DNA from: Enterococcus raffinosus
GTDB taxonomy: Bacteria > Bacillota > Bacilli > Lactobacillales > Enterococcaceae
Assembly (NCBI RefSeq): GCF_018917525.1
Contig: NZ_JAHLOS010000010.1
Span: 1 to 64,000, forward strand
Reading direction: 5' to 3'
DNA length: 64,000 nt
This document shows positions 34,748 through 43,084 of the stretch, piece by piece (within the stretch, counting starts at the first letter, position 1; each line of letters opens with the position of its first letter). The notes below the pieces were generated by a model. It did not search any database. It saw only the letters and a program-made list of their open reading frames with translations, and had not been told where the DNA came from. Position numbers and translations under genes: made by a program.

Positions 34748-35380
34748 TTAGAAATCAATCAAATGATTTTTTAAGCTGTATTGTAATAGACTCGCGTAAC
34801 TTTCCAATTTGAGTTTTTTTCGAATATTTGCCTTATGGACCTCTACTGTCTTTACGGAAATGAATAACCGTTCGGCGATTTGCTTATTATTATTTCCTAG
34901 GGCGATCAGTGGCAAAATCTCCTTCTCACGCTTAGACAAGCTGGCGTACAAAGGATCTTCTTTCTCTAACGTAATCTCGCCTAACTCCTGTTCCGTGTAG
35001 CCATCATAGTATCGCTTGCCAGCATAAACGCTTCGAATCGCTTTTGTCAAGGTCTCGTCATTTGCTGTCTTTAAAATAAATCCATCAGCCTTCGCCTTCA
35101 TCGCCTCTTGCACATAGGAACGATCATCATACATGGTCAAAATAATCACCTTAACCTGCGGGAAGGTTTCCTTGATGCGTTTAGCAGTCAATAAACCGTT
35201 CTCACCAGGAGGCATGCTGATATCCATTAAAAGAATATCAATTGGGTTGTTTTCAACCAGCATAAAGGCCTCGTGTCCATCTGCGGCATCTGCCACCACA
35301 TCCATATCCGGCTGAGCATTCACTAAAAATGCCAAGGCATTACGAATCATCGCATGGTCATCCGCAATAAGAATTCTCAC
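34748..35380 (-). CDS. nreC: NreC-like response regulator (NarL/FixJ family)
   Basis: A 210-aa protein with a receiver domain (ILIADDHAMIRNAL, phospho-Asp in DILLMDISMPPGENG, about residue 55) and a LuxR-type HTH (LSKREKEILPLIALGNNNKQIAERLFISVKTV form). The GTG at 35380 follows GGAGGAG and overlaps the nreB stop as GTGA; the ATG-like extension to 35419 lies inside nreB. It should activate nirB from the TAGGG-N4-CCCTA site. Confidence 0.92.
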   Translation of the reverse strand: MRILIADDHAMIRNALAFLVNAQPDMDVVADAADGHEAFMLVENNPIDILLMDISMPPGENGLLTAKRIKETFPQVKVIILTMYDDRSYVQEAMKAKADGFILKTANDETLTKAIRSVYAGKRYYDGYTEQELGEITLEKEDPLYASLSKREKEILPLIALGNNNKQIAERLFISVKTVEVHKANIRKKLKLESYASLLQYSLKNHLIDF

Positions 35381-36360
35381 TTTATCTCCTCCTTCAGAGG
35401 AACATGAAGTTTGATACACGTTCCTTGGTTTGGTCTAGCGTAAATGGTTAACTTACTATTAATTGAATGGGCACGCTCCTTCATATTTGCCAGACCAAAT
35501 CCCTTTTCCTTATGCTCTCCTTCAAATCCGATTCCCTGATCCTTTATTTCAACTAGCAAATCTTCAGTCTGAAACGAAAGCCGAACAGTCATTTGATTTT
35601 CACCTGAATACTTCATCGCGTTGTTGACTGCTTCCTGAATAATTCGGTAAATGGTTATTCGCGTGGTTTCATTCATGGTTTGCTCTTCACCTTCACGCAA
35701 CAGATTTATTTCAAAACCGGTCATTTCACTGGTTCGCTCAACAAACTGTTCCAATGCGTGAACAAGTCCAAAGGCATCAATCGCCATTGGCCGCAATTCA
35801 CTAGCCATTTCTTTAATTTCAGTTAGAACCTCTGAAAAATGACGATCGATCCCTTTTAATTTCTCCATCTGGGCATCGGAAGACAACCATTTTAATCCTC
35901 GCGTTTCCAGCATCAAGCTGTAGACACTTTGAGCAATACCGTCATGCAAATCTTGAGCAATTTTCTTTCTTTCATACTCACGCGCATTATTTAAGTAATC
36001 AAAAAAGGAGGTCTCGGTAGAAATAGTTGGCCGTGCTTGAATTTGCAAAATTCTCTGCTTACCATCAGATTGTAGGCTTCCCCAGAACTCTTCTTGTTTT
36101 CCATTGCAATCGATTAAAACAAACGGAAATCCGGACTGAGATATTTTTCCTGGCAATGAGCAATTTAAGCACTCTTCTTTTGTGCTATGCAGCGCGCACC
36201 CTTCCCCTCGACTAATTTCCAATATTGCTTTTAAGCTAAATCGATAATTTGTTTCAATCTGCTTGGCTAATTGTGTAACCGCCAACACCTGATCGGATTG
36301 ATCTAAAAGCCATAGCGCTTCTTGGATACGTTGAAACAATGATAAAGGAAATTCAATCAT
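35377..36360 (-). CDS. nreB: NreB-like oxygen-sensing histidine kinase
   Basis: A 327-aa soluble kinase. The N-terminal sensor domain has exactly four early Cys residues (C55, C64, C67, C85), which could bind an O2-labile [4Fe-4S] cluster as in staphylococcal NreB, although the spacing differs from the C-x2-C-x11-C-x2-C reported there. HisKA_3 follows (RKIAQDLHDGIAQSVYSLML, His about 142), then HATPase with EAVNNAMKYS and GIGFEGEHKEKGFGLANMKERA. It overlaps nreA by 8 nt and nreC by 4 nt. Confidence 0.9.
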   Translation of the reverse strand: MIEFPLSLFQRIQEALWLLDQSDQVLAVTQLAKQIETNYRFSLKAILEISRGEGCALHSTKEECLNCSLPGKISQSGFPFVLIDCNGKQEEFWGSLQSDGKQRILQIQARPTISTETSFFDYLNNAREYERKKIAQDLHDGIAQSVYSLMLETRGLKWLSSDAQMEKLKGIDRHFSEVLTEIKEMASELRPMAIDAFGLVHALEQFVERTSEMTGFEINLLREGEEQTMNETTRITIYRIIQEAVNNAMKYSGENQMTVRLSFQTEDLLVEIKDQGIGFEGEHKEKGFGLANMKERAHSINSKLTIYARPNQGTCIKLHVPLKEEIK

Positions 36361-36793
36361 CCTGGTCCTCCTCGAACAGTTCGCTCAATTCACTTGCCAG
36401 CTTTTCCAATTGTTCTCTTTCAGTCTTAGTAAACTGATGATTTTGGCGATAGCCCAGCAACAAGACCGCCACCACTTCTTTGCGCTTGATTACCGGAGCT
36501 GCTAAGGCGACCTGTAATTTTTCTAGTCTAGCAATTGGATAATCAATCAGCTTTTCTGGCTGCTTTAGTATGTTCTCATCTAATTGTGTTCGTGCTGTTT
36601 TCCAAACCAATCCAGCAATACCTCTGCCGATTTGCAATCGAATCTTTTTATAGGCCTCACTTTGATTCCCCGCTACATAGATCCAGCGAATCTCCTTTGG
36701 CTTATCGTCTGTCGCTACATTACATGCAATCCCAGCAAAATCACACGCTAGTCGCTGCTGATGCGCTTGCAGCCATTTTTGAGTGGTGTCCAT
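36353..36793 (-). CDS. nreA: NreA-like GAF-domain nitrate sensor
   Basis: A 146-aa single GAF domain (IRLQIGRGIAGLVWKTARTQ, LEKLQVALAAPVIKRKEVVA). In staphylococci NreA binds nitrate and inhibits NreB when nitrate is absent. First gene of nreABC-sirB. No nitrate reductase gene is in the window, so nitrate sensing here would serve nitrite reduction or genes elsewhere. Confidence 0.85.
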   Translation of the reverse strand: MDTTQKWLQAHQQRLACDFAGIACNVATDDKPKEIRWIYVAGNQSEAYKKIRLQIGRGIAGLVWKTARTQLDENILKQPEKLIDYPIARLEKLQVALAAPVIKRKEVVAVLLLGYRQNHQFTKTEREQLEKLASELSELFEEDQDD

Positions 36794-36947
36794 AGTGATT
36801 ACTCCAATTCCTTATTTTTTCTTACTTTTAAAATTCGCTCATAATTTCACTATTATCATACCAAAGTCTTGGCAATAACCCTATATCCAAAATGATTATT
36901 CGACTAAGGAGACGATACTTTGAAGGTGATAGGATTTTTAGCACCGT

Positions 36948-36979
36948 TAAAAAGACTGGATAATTAGTTATCCAGCCCT
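36948..36979 (-). terminator. Terminator of the XRE/TPR gene
   Basis: Stem CTGGATAA/TTATCCAG (36956-36975) followed on the minus strand by TCTTTTTAA. Confidence 0.75.
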
Positions 36980-36992
36980 CCAGATTCGTAAT

Positions 36993-38075
36993 CTATTCTT
37001 TCAGCATTCTCAGTTCAATTAATAATGATGAAAATCGCTGGTCTTCCAACAATGGATAAAATTCCTCAGATTGTTCAATTAAATCAGCCATTCGTTCTGC
37101 GATATATTGGGTGGAAACGGAGGAGTCCTTCAACGCAATTTGATTGAATAGAAGGTCTTTTCTTGGATTCTTCAATGTAAAGGCTGTTTTTAAAGCAGGG
37201 ATAAATTTTTTTAATTCCTTTAGTGCTTCATCGTTTTTTCCTTGTATCGCTAAAATTTCAGCCTTAAACAAATAGTAATTGGCATTGGTGCCAGAAATCT
37301 GATCAATATGAAGCAGTTTATCCATTTCGATACCAATTTCAACAATTTCAATCGCTTTTTCATACTCCTTCTGCTTACGCGCGACTTTTGCTATGTGATA
37401 AAGATTCAGACTAGCATCTCGTAATTCTTGGAATAGACAAAGCTGACTCAGCTTCAAAGATTCCTCATAGGCTTCCTTTCTATATAGAATAGTTGTCTTC
37501 ATCATTCGAGGATCTTGATTTACTGGTGGTAATTCCTCGATCACCGCCTCAGCCTTGGCTAATTGCTCATCCATCAAATAGAGGCTTGCCAAAACATGCA
37601 GAGAAGCTTGCTTCAATTCAAGATTTTCCGATGTTCGAAGCCCCTCAAATGATTGAATTGCTTCATGAAGTTGATGCTTCATCTGACTCTCCTCAGAAGA
37701 AGCGTTCAGATAGAAGATATACACTGAAGCTAGGCGAAAGCGTAACAGGTCATCACTAGGATAGACTTTCAGCAGCGCGTCGCAAAAGTCCATTGCCTGT
37801 TGACTATCACCTGTTTCAAAAATAGCTCGGGCTTCTTTTTCAAAATTCGCTACTTCCAGCTCGCTCAATGCTTTCTTAAAATTGACTAGCTGATCCACAC
37901 TCGTCTTCAACAATCGTGCCAACGGGCCTAATAAGGAAATGTCTGGATAGGTACTGTCTGTCTCCCACTTCGAAACGGCAGCAGTTGTGACTCCTAAAGC
38001 TGCCGCTACCTGCCCCTGTGTCAAATTCTGTTCTTTTCTAAGCTTCTGGATAATCCTTCCCATTAACAACGTCAT
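36993..38075 (-). CDS. XRE-family regulator with TPR-like repeats
   Basis: About 360 aa. HTH_3 domain at residues 3-60 (IIQKLRKEQNLTQGQVAAALGV, TAAVSKWETDSTYPD) and an all-helical TPR-like region to the end, as in peptide-responsive regulators. The start at 38075 (MTLLMGRI) follows GAGAGGGGC; the frame is open to 38219 without a site. Stand-alone gene, so the target and ligand are unknown. Confidence 0.82.
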   Translation of the reverse strand: MTLLMGRIIQKLRKEQNLTQGQVAAALGVTTAAVSKWETDSTYPDISLLGPLARLLKTSVDQLVNFKKALSELEVANFEKEARAIFETGDSQQAMDFCDALLKVYPSDDLLRFRLASVYIFYLNASSEESQMKHQLHEAIQSFEGLRTSENLELKQASLHVLASLYLMDEQLAKAEAVIEELPPVNQDPRMMKTTILYRKEAYEESLKLSQLCLFQELRDASLNLYHIAKVARKQKEYEKAIEIVEIGIEMDKLLHIDQISGTNANYYLFKAEILAIQGKNDEALKELKKFIPALKTAFTLKNPRKDLLFNQIALKDSSVSTQYIAERMADLIEQSEEFYPLLEDQRFSSLLIELRMLKE

Positions 38076-38194
38076 GTTAATCGCCCCTCTCTGATCACCT
38101 TTAGTGTACCATTGCTTGTCGTAATTGATAATGGAGCAGTTGTTAACGAATTGTAGGATTTTATTAACCAACAAGATTTTTTCTACAGCAAAAA

Positions 38195-38225
38195 AGCGTA
38201 AGACCATTAGAAAGATCATTACGCT
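38195..38225 (-). terminator. Terminator of the aminotransferase gene
   Basis: AGCGTAA...TTACGCT stem with GATC/GACC extension, followed on the minus strand by T6. Confidence 0.7.
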
Positions 38226-38233
38226 CTCAAATT

Positions 38234-39355
38234 TTAAATCTTCGCCAAGTATTCAGAAAATTTGTTCAAACCGGCAATCAATTCTTCTGTACTACAACCA
38301 TACCCGATCCGAACACAGTTTTCAAATTCAAAACAATCTCCAGGAGTAAACAGCAAACCATGATTATCGATCAGATCAAGACAGAGTTCTCTGCTTGGAC
38401 GATCAAAATCATAATAAAGCAGTGTCACGGTACCTGCCTGTGGTTTTACATAAGAGATGTGGGGTTCTTTTGCTACCCACTCATCTAAAATCTTCAAATT
38501 GTCACGTACGATTTTTAGATTCCTTACCAAGATTTTTTCTTTATTTGCTAAAGCGATCGCAGCTAGTTCCTCATCAATCATGCCGCAGCTGATAGTATTA
38601 TGATCACGGTGAAGCAAGCACTGCTCTAACGCTTTGACATTTTTTGTCGCAATCCAGCCTAACCGCAGCCCAGCCAGCGACCACACCTTCGACATGCTGC
38701 TAACACTGATGCCTTTTTCATACATATCGGCAATTGAAGGGCTCTCCACCTCTTCTTGAGTCAATCCGCGATACGTCTCATCTGAAAGAATATAAGCATC
38801 TGCTGCTCTAGCAATCTCAATAATCTCTTCCAGCATCCCACGATCCATTAAAGCACCAGAAGGATTGTTAGGATTATTAATGATGATCATTTTCGTTTTT
38901 GTACTGACCTGATTTCTCAATTGCGTCAAGTCAGGCAAGAAATTATTTTCAGGTGTCAACACATGCTGCTTCACCGTTGCTTGGAAAGAAGACGGAATCG
39001 AATACAGCTGCTGATACGTTGGTAGTACAGCTACCACCTCATCCTCAGGTTCAACCAATGAATAGAGCACCAAGTGATTTGCGCCAATTGCGCCATGGGT
39101 CGTCGTGATATTCTCTGCTTGGATCGTTTCGTAAAGGGAAGCAATCCCTACTTTAAACTTTGGATTGCCAAAAATATGTCCATAAGTCAGGCGCTTTTGC
39201 GTCAGTTCGTTTAATACTTCATGCTTATTTAATCCAGCAATCGCGAATAACTCATCCATGCTGATGGAGTCGACACAAGTCTCTCCGGTGTTGTAAATCG
39301 CTTTATCTTCATGTTCATTCATCCATAATTCCACTTTAAACGGCTCTATCTTCAT
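38234..39355 (-). CDS. PLP-dependent aminotransferase, class I/II
   Basis: A 373-aa fold-type I enzyme with TTTHGAIGANHLVLYSL, IINNPNNPSGALMD, ILSDETYRGL and the Schiff-base Lys in SSMSKVWSLAGLRLGW. C-terminal Arg in CVRIGYG binds the substrate carboxylate. The exact amino acid is not clear; it resembles capreomycidine synthase/MalY-like relatives. The start at 39355 follows AGGAGAGGG; the upstream GTG at 39385 has no site. Monocistronic. Confidence 0.82.
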   Translation of the reverse strand: MKIEPFKVELWMNEHEDKAIYNTGETCVDSISMDELFAIAGLNKHEVLNELTQKRLTYGHIFGNPKFKVGIASLYETIQAENITTTHGAIGANHLVLYSLVEPEDEVVAVLPTYQQLYSIPSSFQATVKQHVLTPENNFLPDLTQLRNQVSTKTKMIIINNPNNPSGALMDRGMLEEIIEIARAADAYILSDETYRGLTQEEVESPSIADMYEKGISVSSMSKVWSLAGLRLGWIATKNVKALEQCLLHRDHNTISCGMIDEELAAIALANKEKILVRNLKIVRDNLKILDEWVAKEPHISYVKPQAGTVTLLYYDFDRPSRELCLDLIDNHGLLFTPGDCFEFENCVRIGYGCSTEELIAGLNKFSEYLAKI

Positions 39356-39475
39356 TCTGTCGCTCCCTCTCCTGACACTCGACACTCGATGAAGCTTTTA
39401 TCAGCAAAATTTCATCGTCTTTTTATTATAGAGGATATGGTGCAGTGTAGCTAGAAGGATTTTCGTTTTTTACCA

Positions 39476-39501
39476 ATTAAAAAGCAGTGCGATGACTGCT
39501 T
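39476..39501 (-). terminator. Terminator of the hexulose-phosphate/PTS operon
   Basis: AAGCAGT-N6-ACTGCTT followed on the minus strand by T-rich sequence; overlaps the stop codon of the HAD gene. Confidence 0.65.
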
Positions 39502-40153
39502 ACTTTAGGTGGATCTTTTGGAGACTCATGACTTCAAAAAAATCAGAACAGCTGCTTTCAACTAGCTGCTCGATCGCTGGAGTTGGATCGACAAAGTTTT
39601 TGATGTGGACACAGGACAAACCAGCCGCAACTGAGGATCGTATCCCATTGGGGGAATCTTCATAAACGACGATTTGATCGACAGGCTGCTGAGCGACCTC
39701 GATCGCCTTGAGATAGATTTCGGGATCGGGCTTTCCTTTGGTAACCTGATCACCGTATACACCAAAAGAGAAGAATCGGGCGAGCTTCAAGTTTTCCAGA
39801 ATGCTTTCTGCTTCTTTTTGATAACTAGACGTAACAATGCCGCAAATGATCCCGCGCTTTGACAAATAAACCAAATATTCGAAACAGCCTTTAGTTATGG
39901 GAAAAACCGCCTGCGCTTGTGGCTGCTCTCGTCTAGCCATAAACTCTTCAAACAGCTGATCAAACATCGGAATCTCACCGAAGTGCTTTTGAAACCTTTC
40001 CTTCAAGATCGATGTCGGCGATCCGACAACACTTTGATAAAAATCCTTCTCTAAACAGTACCCCTCTCGTACCATCAATTCCTGCCAAATCGAAAAATAA
40101 TAGCGTTCTGAATCAATCAATGTGCCATCCAAATCAAACAATGCAACCTTCAT
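39500..40153 (-). CDS. HAD-family sugar phosphatase / beta-phosphoglucomutase-like
   Basis: A 217-aa HAD subfamily IA protein: FDLDGTLIDSERYY (nucleophile Asp7), VTSSYQKEAE, TKGKPDPEIYLKA and VYEDSPNGIRSSVAAG. It likely dephosphorylates or isomerises a phospho-sugar. Last gene of the mannitol-type PTS cluster, separated from hxlB by 50 nt with a hairpin (40175-40198). Confidence 0.82.
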   Translation of the reverse strand: MKVALFDLDGTLIDSERYYFSIWQELMVREGYCLEKDFYQSVVGSPTSILKERFQKHFGEIPMFDQLFEEFMARREQPQAQAVFPITKGCFEYLVYLSKRGIICGIVTSSYQKEAESILENLKLARFFSFGVYGDQVTKGKPDPEIYLKAIEVAQQPVDQIVVYEDSPNGIRSSVAAGLSCVHIKNFVDPTPAIEQLVESSCSDFFEVMSLQKIHLK

Positions 40154-40174
40154 TTTTTTCCTCCCTGACCAAAG

Positions 40175-40198
40175 AGCACCGAGCGTAAGCTCGATGCT
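40175..40198 (-). terminator. Intergenic hairpin between hxlB and the HAD gene
   Basis: AGCACCGAGC/GCTCGATGCT stem with one G-U pair. There is only a short T-run (CTTTGG) after it, so it is a weak attenuator or an mRNA processing/stability element. Confidence 0.45.
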
Positions 40199-40203
40199 GA
40201 TGG

Positions 40204-40764
40204 TTATTCAAGATTGGCATGCCGGAAATCCATATCCGTCTGCTCTTGGTTTAGTTCCTTTTTCAAATCAACGATTAGTGAATCATAGACAAGCCAAGAT
40301 AACTGCTCAAAAGAGGAGCCGTTTGGCTGGATCGATGGTGCTTTCTCTGTTGCCTTATCACCCGTTGAAATACCGGGAATTTGAATCAATGCATCAGCCA
40401 TCGTACCAATCGGATTCTTCGGGTGGATCGTGATCGTCGCCAATTGAGCTTTTTCACTTTTAGCTTTTTTTGCCATATTGACCAGACCTGATGTACGACC
40501 TGAGCCAGACCCGATTATGATCAAGTCGTTTTCGCGAATCGAAGGGGTGGTTGGCTCGCCCACAAAATACACGGTAAAGCCTAAATGCATCAAACGATTA
40601 GAAAAGGCACGAGCCGCAAACCCGGAACGTCCGGCACCAGCAATGAAAATACGTTTTGCCTTTAGTATCAACGATTGAACCTGTTCCAATTGCAGTTGAT
40701 CGATTTGATGAGCATCTTCAGTCAGCTCAGTTAGGATTGCAAGTAAATTTTTTGATGGGGTCAT
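40204..40764 (-). CDS. hxlB: 6-phospho-3-hexuloisomerase-like SIS protein (first copy)
   Basis: A 186-aa SIS-domain protein. It shows IFIAGAGRSGFAARAFSNRLMHLG, IIGSGSGRTSG, SIQPNGSSFEQL and the family C-terminus DFRHANLE. Known HxlB interconverts D-arabino-3-hexulose-6-phosphate and fructose-6-phosphate. 14 nt downstream of hxlA. A paralog lies on the other side of the cluster at 48392. Confidence 0.88.
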   Translation of the reverse strand: MTPSKNLLAILTELTEDAHQIDQLQLEQVQSLILKAKRIFIAGAGRSGFAARAFSNRLMHLGFTVYFVGEPTTPSIRENDLIIIGSGSGRTSGLVNMAKKAKSEKAQLATITIHPKNPIGTMADALIQIPGISTGDKATEKAPSIQPNGSSFEQLSWLVYDSLIVDLKKELNQEQTDMDFRHANLE

Positions 40765-40778
40765 CCGTTTTCGCCCCC

Positions 40779-41414
40779 CTAAGCTTTCGCAAGCATCGCT
40801 TTTTTGATCAAGCGTGCTTCTTCTACAGGATCGGGCGCATGGGTGATGCTGCTGCCAACAATAATGATATCAGGATTCAGAGCAACATATTTATCGATCG
40901 TCTTGCTGCTGATCCCGCCAGCGACTGCAATCTTACTTTTCTTCGCACAAGTTGTCATGACCTTCAAATCGTCAAGTGGAGTTCGACCGCAGGCTTGCTG
41001 ATCCGCTCCTGTATGGACCGCTAACACATCTACCCCCAGCTCTTCCATTTCTGCCACTTTTTCTTCAAGATTTGCCACACAAATCATATCGACGACAATT
41101 TTTTTTTCAAAATCGCTTCCTGCTTTGACACATTGCTTGATCGTCGCTACATCAGTCACACCCAAAACGGTCACATATTCGGCACCTGCTTCAAAACCCA
41201 GCTGTGATTCATAATAGCCGCCGTCCATGATTTTCTCATCTGACAAGATCTCTTTATTTGGAAACTTCTCTTTGAATTGGCGGACAGCCTCCATCCCGGA
41301 ATCAATCACAAATGGTGTACCCACCTCAATAATATCAACGTGCTCCTGTACCTTTTCTGCAAAGACTAATGCTTCCTCTAATTTTAACTCATCCAAAGCT
41401 AGTTGTAATTTCAT
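40779..41414 (-). CDS. hxlA: 3-hexulose-6-phosphate synthase-like aldolase
   Basis: A 211-aa TIM-barrel of the OMP-decarboxylase suprafamily: QLALDELKLEEAL, DIIEVGTPFVID, SDEKIMDGGYYES (D-x-K-x2-D), VDMICV, HTGADQQA and AVAGGISS. It matches HxlA (B. subtilis type) rather than 3-keto-L-gulonate-6-phosphate decarboxylase, which has a different DxK environment. HxlA links formaldehyde and ribulose-5-phosphate, or cleaves the product. In a PTS operon the reverse reaction or a new aldol substrate is likely. Confidence 0.85.
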   Translation of the reverse strand: MKLQLALDELKLEEALVFAEKVQEHVDIIEVGTPFVIDSGMEAVRQFKEKFPNKEILSDEKIMDGGYYESQLGFEAGAEYVTVLGVTDVATIKQCVKAGSDFEKKIVVDMICVANLEEKVAEMEELGVDVLAVHTGADQQACGRTPLDDLKVMTTCAKKSKIAVAGGISSKTIDKYVALNPDIIIVGSSITHAPDPVEEARLIKKAMLAKA

Positions 41415-41429
41415 TTTTTCACCCTATCC

Positions 41430-42422
41430 TTAATAGTTTTTCAATCCAGCAGCCTGTCCATCGGCCTCTAATAATTGTGTGATCTCTTCATCTAAATCAA
41501 CGATCGTTAGTGATAGACCACCCATGTCTAACGAAGTGACAAAATTACCGACATAAACCTTTTCGATCTGATGACCCTGGTCCTTTAATATGGATAAAAC
41601 TTGACCACAAATGACATATTGCTCCATCAGCATGGTTGAGCCTAAGCCTGAGATCATTACGGCCAATTTTCTATTTTCATCAAAATCAAAGTCCGTCAAA
41701 ATAGCTTCCGTCATCTCGTGAGCAATTTCATCTGCAGTACCTAATGCTTTCTTTTCAATCCCCGTCTCACCATGGTGACCGATCCCAAACTCCATCGTCC
41801 CCTCGTCGATCAAGAAATTAGGCGTACCGACAGCTGGAATGGTACATGGTCTGACTCCGACACAAATACTTCTGGTTCGGTCAACTACTTTTTGCGCTAC
41901 TTCTATGACCTCATCCAATGTCGCACAACTCGCTGCTTTTGCTCCGCCAACCTTCCACATGAAATACCCGCCAGCGATTCCGTGACGCTTTTCACGAGTT
42001 TCTTTAGGAGAAGAGGCGATGTCGTCTGTCGCCACGACATACTTGACTTCAATATCCTCATCCTCAGCCATTTGAATTGCCATTTTGACATTCATATTAT
42101 CGCCGGCGTAGTTACCAAACAGGCAGGCCACCCCTCGTCCATTATCTGCCTCGATCATTGCATCCAAGAACGCTTGAGCGGGCGGTGAGGCAAAAATTTC
42201 ACCAATTGCAACAGCGTCCAACATTCCTTCACCCACATAACCTAGAAAGGCTGGCTCGTGTCCGCTGCCTCCACCCGTAATTACGCCGACTTTTTCTTTC
42301 TTCTCCTTGAGGGTGACGACTCGCTCATTCAGCGGCGAAAGCATCACCTCAGGATGTGCCACCACAAAGCCCTTCAGCATATCCTCAACAATAAAATCTG
42401 GATTATTCACAAAAATTTGCAT
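41430..42422 (-). CDS. dhaK: Dihydroxyacetone kinase DhaK-like subunit
   Basis: A 330-aa DhaK domain with GGGSGHEPAFLGYVGEGMLD near 50 and the substrate-binding His in FGIGHHGETGIEKK, about 213. Its partner DhaL follows upstream. The phosphoryl carrier DhaM is absent from the cluster, so the kinase either uses ATP directly or borrows DhaM from elsewhere. Its substrate could be a short ketose such as erythrulose or dihydroxyacetone. Confidence 0.88.
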   Translation of the reverse strand: MQIFVNNPDFIVEDMLKGFVVAHPEVMLSPLNERVVTLKEKKEKVGVITGGGSGHEPAFLGYVGEGMLDAVAIGEIFASPPAQAFLDAMIEADNGRGVACLFGNYAGDNMNVKMAIQMAEDEDIEVKYVVATDDIASSPKETREKRHGIAGGYFMWKVGGAKAASCATLDEVIEVAQKVVDRTRSICVGVRPCTIPAVGTPNFLIDEGTMEFGIGHHGETGIEKKALGTADEIAHEMTEAILTDFDFDENRKLAVMISGLGSTMLMEQYVICGQVLSILKDQGHQIEKVYVGNFVTSLDMGGLSLTIVDLDEEITQLLEADGQAAGLKNY

Positions 42423-42427
42423 CGCTG

Positions 42428-43078
42428 CTATTCCTCCAATAATTCATAGATTGTTTGTACCATCGCTTCAAGGATTAAATAACAAGAGGTCGCTCCGGCA
42501 TCCTGATGTCCGATCGAGCGATCACCAATCCGGCTTGCGCGTCCAATTTTTGCAGGGATCGCCTTTGTAGATTCAAGACCTGTCTTAGCCGCAGCTAAAG
42601 ATTCTGCTAAACAAAGCTCAAAGCTTTTCCCAGCTGATAATGCTTTTTCATATGCTTCAACTGATGGAATCAACACATCCATCAAACTTTTATCACCAAC
42701 TCGAGCATCCGTTAGTTCAGCAAGATTTTGATACGCCTTCTTCAACATATTCAGCATTATTTCTTTGTTGATCTTTCCGCTCTTTCTGGATGCCGCACTT
42801 AGTCCTCTGAAGAAACTTCCGTATAATGGTCCCATCGAGCCGCCGATTTTATTCATCAATACCTGACTGATGACTTTTAATCCTTCACTCATGGTGTAAT
42901 CAGATTGTTTATCTAGCTCATCTCTGGCGATGGTGAAGCCCTTATTCATATTGATGCCATGATCACCATCACCGCCATGACTATCGACCTCAGTTAAATA
43001 TCCTTTGTTGACTTTGATCGTGGAAATAATCGCGTCCACCACTCGACTTCCTGCTTGATTTGAAAATTCTGCATTCAT
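42428..43078 (-). CDS. dhaL: Dihydroxyacetone kinase DhaL-like subunit
   Basis: A 216-aa DhaL domain that binds the nucleotide. The Mg/ADP-coordinating Asp residues are intact in SHGGDGDHGINMNKGF, and GGSMGPLYGSFF and ASRIGDRSIGHQDAGATS follow. It lies 5 nt before dhaK and 6 nt after the dehydrogenase. Confidence 0.88.
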   Translation of the reverse strand: MNAEFSNQAGSRVVDAIISTIKVNKGYLTEVDSHGGDGDHGINMNKGFTIARDELDKQSDYTMSEGLKVISQVLMNKIGGSMGPLYGSFFRGLSAASRKSGKINKEIMLNMLKKAYQNLAELTDARVGDKSLMDVLIPSVEAYEKALSAGKSFELCLAESLAAAKTGLESTKAIPAKIGRASRIGDRSIGHQDAGATSCYLILEAMVQTIYELLEE

Positions 43079-43084
43079 GCCGAC

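Noticed and set aside
40779-41414. Possible 3-keto-L-gulonate-6-phosphate decarboxylase (ascorbate/gulonate pathway)
   Set aside because: The residues resemble HxlA more closely, hxlB is adjacent, and no UlaE/UlaF-type genes are present.
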